Program-made: the position numbers and the translations under genes
Shown here: in pieces, positions 62,959 through 64,000 of the stretch
Position numbering within the stretch: the stretch's first letter is position 1
How the letters are laid out: the number at the start of each line of letters is the position of its first letter
The notes under the pieces: model-generated
Seen by the model: the letters and a program-made list of their open reading frames with translations, nothing else
What the model was told of the DNA's origin: nothing
The model's database searches: none
Origin: Planococcus maritimus
GTDB lineage: Bacteria > Bacillota > Bacilli > Bacillales_A > Planococcaceae
NCBI RefSeq assembly: GCF_001687625.2
Contig: NZ_CP016538.2
Span: 654,001 to 718,000, forward strand
Direction of reading: 5' to 3'
DNA: 64,000 nt

Positions 62959-64000
62959 GTGCCGATTTTATATAACGACGCCACACGTGAGTTTCATCTG
63001 CAAACAGACAAGACTAGCTATATTTTCAATATCTTGAAAAATGAACAGCTCGGCCAGTTGTATTACGGCAAAAAACTGCGCCACCGGGACTCGTTTGAGC
63101 GCTTATTCCATATCGAGGAAATGCCGAATACCGCTTGCGTTTACGAAGGAGATTTGGAGTTTTCGCTCGATATTCTCAAGCAGGAATACCCGGCGTATGG
63201 GACGACGGATTTCCGTGAGCCGGCATATCAGATTTTGCAACAAAGCGGCAGCCGCATCACGAACTTCGTCTATCAACATCACACCATCCATCAAGGGAAA
63301 AACAAGCTCGCCGGCTTGCCCGCGACGTATGTCGAGCATGACGAAGAAGCGACGACCTTGGAGATTTCGTTATACGACGAAGCGATCGATGTGGAAATCC
63401 AGCTGTCTTATAGCGTTTTTGAACAACTGAACGCCATCACACGCTCTGCCCGCTTTATCAATCACGGTCGAGAAGACATCGATTTGACGAGAGCGATGAG
63501 TGCCAGCATCGATTTGCCAGATTCGGATTTCGAAATGGTCCAGTTGTCCGGTGCATGGGTCAGAGAGCGTCATATCCACAACCGCAAATTGGTGCCAGGC
63601 CTTCAAAGCATCAGCAGCACAAGAGGCACGAGCAGTGCCCAGCAAAATCCGTTCCTTGCGCTGAAACGCCCGTCGACGACCGAACATCACGGCGACGTGT
63701 ACGGCGTGAGTTTGGTCTACAGCGGCAATTTCCTGGCGCAAGTGGAAGTCGACCATTACGACGTGACCCGTTTGATGGTCGGCATTAACCCATTTGATTT
63801 CAATTGGCTATTGGAAAGCGGCGAAAGTTTCCAGACGCCGGAAGCGGTGATGGTGTATTCGGCGGATGGCTTGAACGAGATGAGCCAGACCTATCACAAG
63901 CTGTACCGTAGCCGTTTGGCGCGCGGAACGTGGCGCGACCGGGAACGCCCGGTGTTGATCAACAACTGGGAAGCGACGTATTTTGATTTCGACGAAACGA
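62959..64000 (+). CDS. Alpha-galactosidase GH36, N-terminal part
   Basis: The GTG at 62959 follows GGGAGG by 6 bp and begins VPILYNDATREFHLQTDKTSYIF. The frame is open to the window end (347 codons). The N-terminal beta-sandwich with YYGKKLRHRDSF, TTDFREPAYQI and the entry to the catalytic barrel RPVLINNWEATYFDFDE is typical of GH36 alpha-galactosidases (~730 residues; catalytic Asp residues lie beyond the window). It would split raffinose or melibiose taken up by the ABC system; no signal peptide, so intracellular. Confidence 0.9.
   Translation, partial: MPILYNDATREFHLQTDKTSYIFNILKNEQLGQLYYGKKLRHRDSFERLFHIEEMPNTACVYEGDLEFSLDILKQEYPAYGTTDFREPAYQILQQSGSRITNFVYQHHTIHQGKNKLAGLPATYVEHDEEATTLEISLYDEAIDVEIQLSYSVFEQLNAITRSARFINHGREDIDLTRAMSASIDLPDSDFEMVQLSGAWVRERHIHNRKLVPGLQSISSTRGTSSAQQNPFLALKRPSTTEHHGDVYGVSLVYSGNFLAQVEVDHYDVTRLMVGINPFDFNWLLESGESFQTPEAVMVYSADGLNEMSQTYHKLYRSRLARGTWRDRERPVLINNWEATYFDFDET

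Overview
The window looks like a chromosomal segment of a low-to-mid G+C Gram-positive bacterium of the Bacillales, most likely a Planococcaceae member (Planococcus-like). The evidence is strong AGGAGG-type ribosome binding sites, a bacillithiol-transferase-like DinB protein, a GlcT/PtsG pair with an RNA antiterminator target, NagR/NagP-type amino sugar genes, CcpA (cre) boxes and a YesN/YesM two-component pair. The genus is an inference; no rRNA or tRNA gene lies in the window.

Layout. 1-8 kb: end of an unknown gene, a GT4-GT1 glycosyltransferase pair, an NCS2 nucleobase permease, and a membrane FAD oxidoreductase with a half-size MFS protein. 8-30 kb: mostly single-gene units (membrane coiled-coil protein, amidase, secreted M14 peptidase, aldo/keto reductase, TetR-MFS pair, NAD(P)-binding protein, metallophosphatase, Asp-box protein, BstA-like protein, aromatic acid exporter, ABC exporter, UvrA-like ATPase, TspO-like protein, DJ-1 and ABM enzymes). 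30-41 kb: glpFK behind a terminator-type leader, a GntP permease with 3-hydroxybutyrate dehydrogenase, a macro-domain protein with a vWA protein, an Ltp-domain surface protein, CstA and a Gfo/Idh/MocA oxidoreductase. 41-51 kb: sugar PTS region (EEP phosphatase, ptsG, glcT; then nagP-nagA-nagB-nagR and an SIS protein). 51-55 kb: quinone-oxidoreductase-like MDR, M50-like protease, adenine deaminase. 55-64 kb: an apparent alpha-galactoside utilisation locus (YesN/YesM-type regulator and sensor, ABC binding protein, two permeases, start of a GH36 alpha-galactosidase cut by the window edge).

Carbon flow is the main theme: glycerol, hydroxybutyrate, glucose, N-acetylglucosamine and alpha-galactosides each have an uptake system beside the first catabolic enzymes or regulators. 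cre boxes precede glpF, cstA, nagP and the ABC binding-protein gene.

The most unusual signal is not a gene. A 22-bp directional repeat (TGTCCC, TGTG, five variable bases, CACA, ATT) occurs 37 times between 9.4 and 55.1 kb and nowhere else in the window. Copies come mostly in direct pairs with start-to-start spacing of exactly 65 bp (11 pairs), 76/77 bp (2) or 87 bp (4), that is, in steps of about one helical turn. At 12 gene 3' ends a copy abuts or overlaps the stop codon, always in the gene's own orientation, and in two of them it encodes the C-terminal residues. The 43-bp spacers of the 65-bp pairs share their own core. A second family of about 120-bp imperfect palindromes lies near 3.9-4.2, 58.6-59.0 and 62.5 kb; their ends differ between copies but stay complementary within each copy. 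Two gene remnants (a GNAT acetyltransferase tail and a membrane-protein fragment) lie in otherwise empty stretches.
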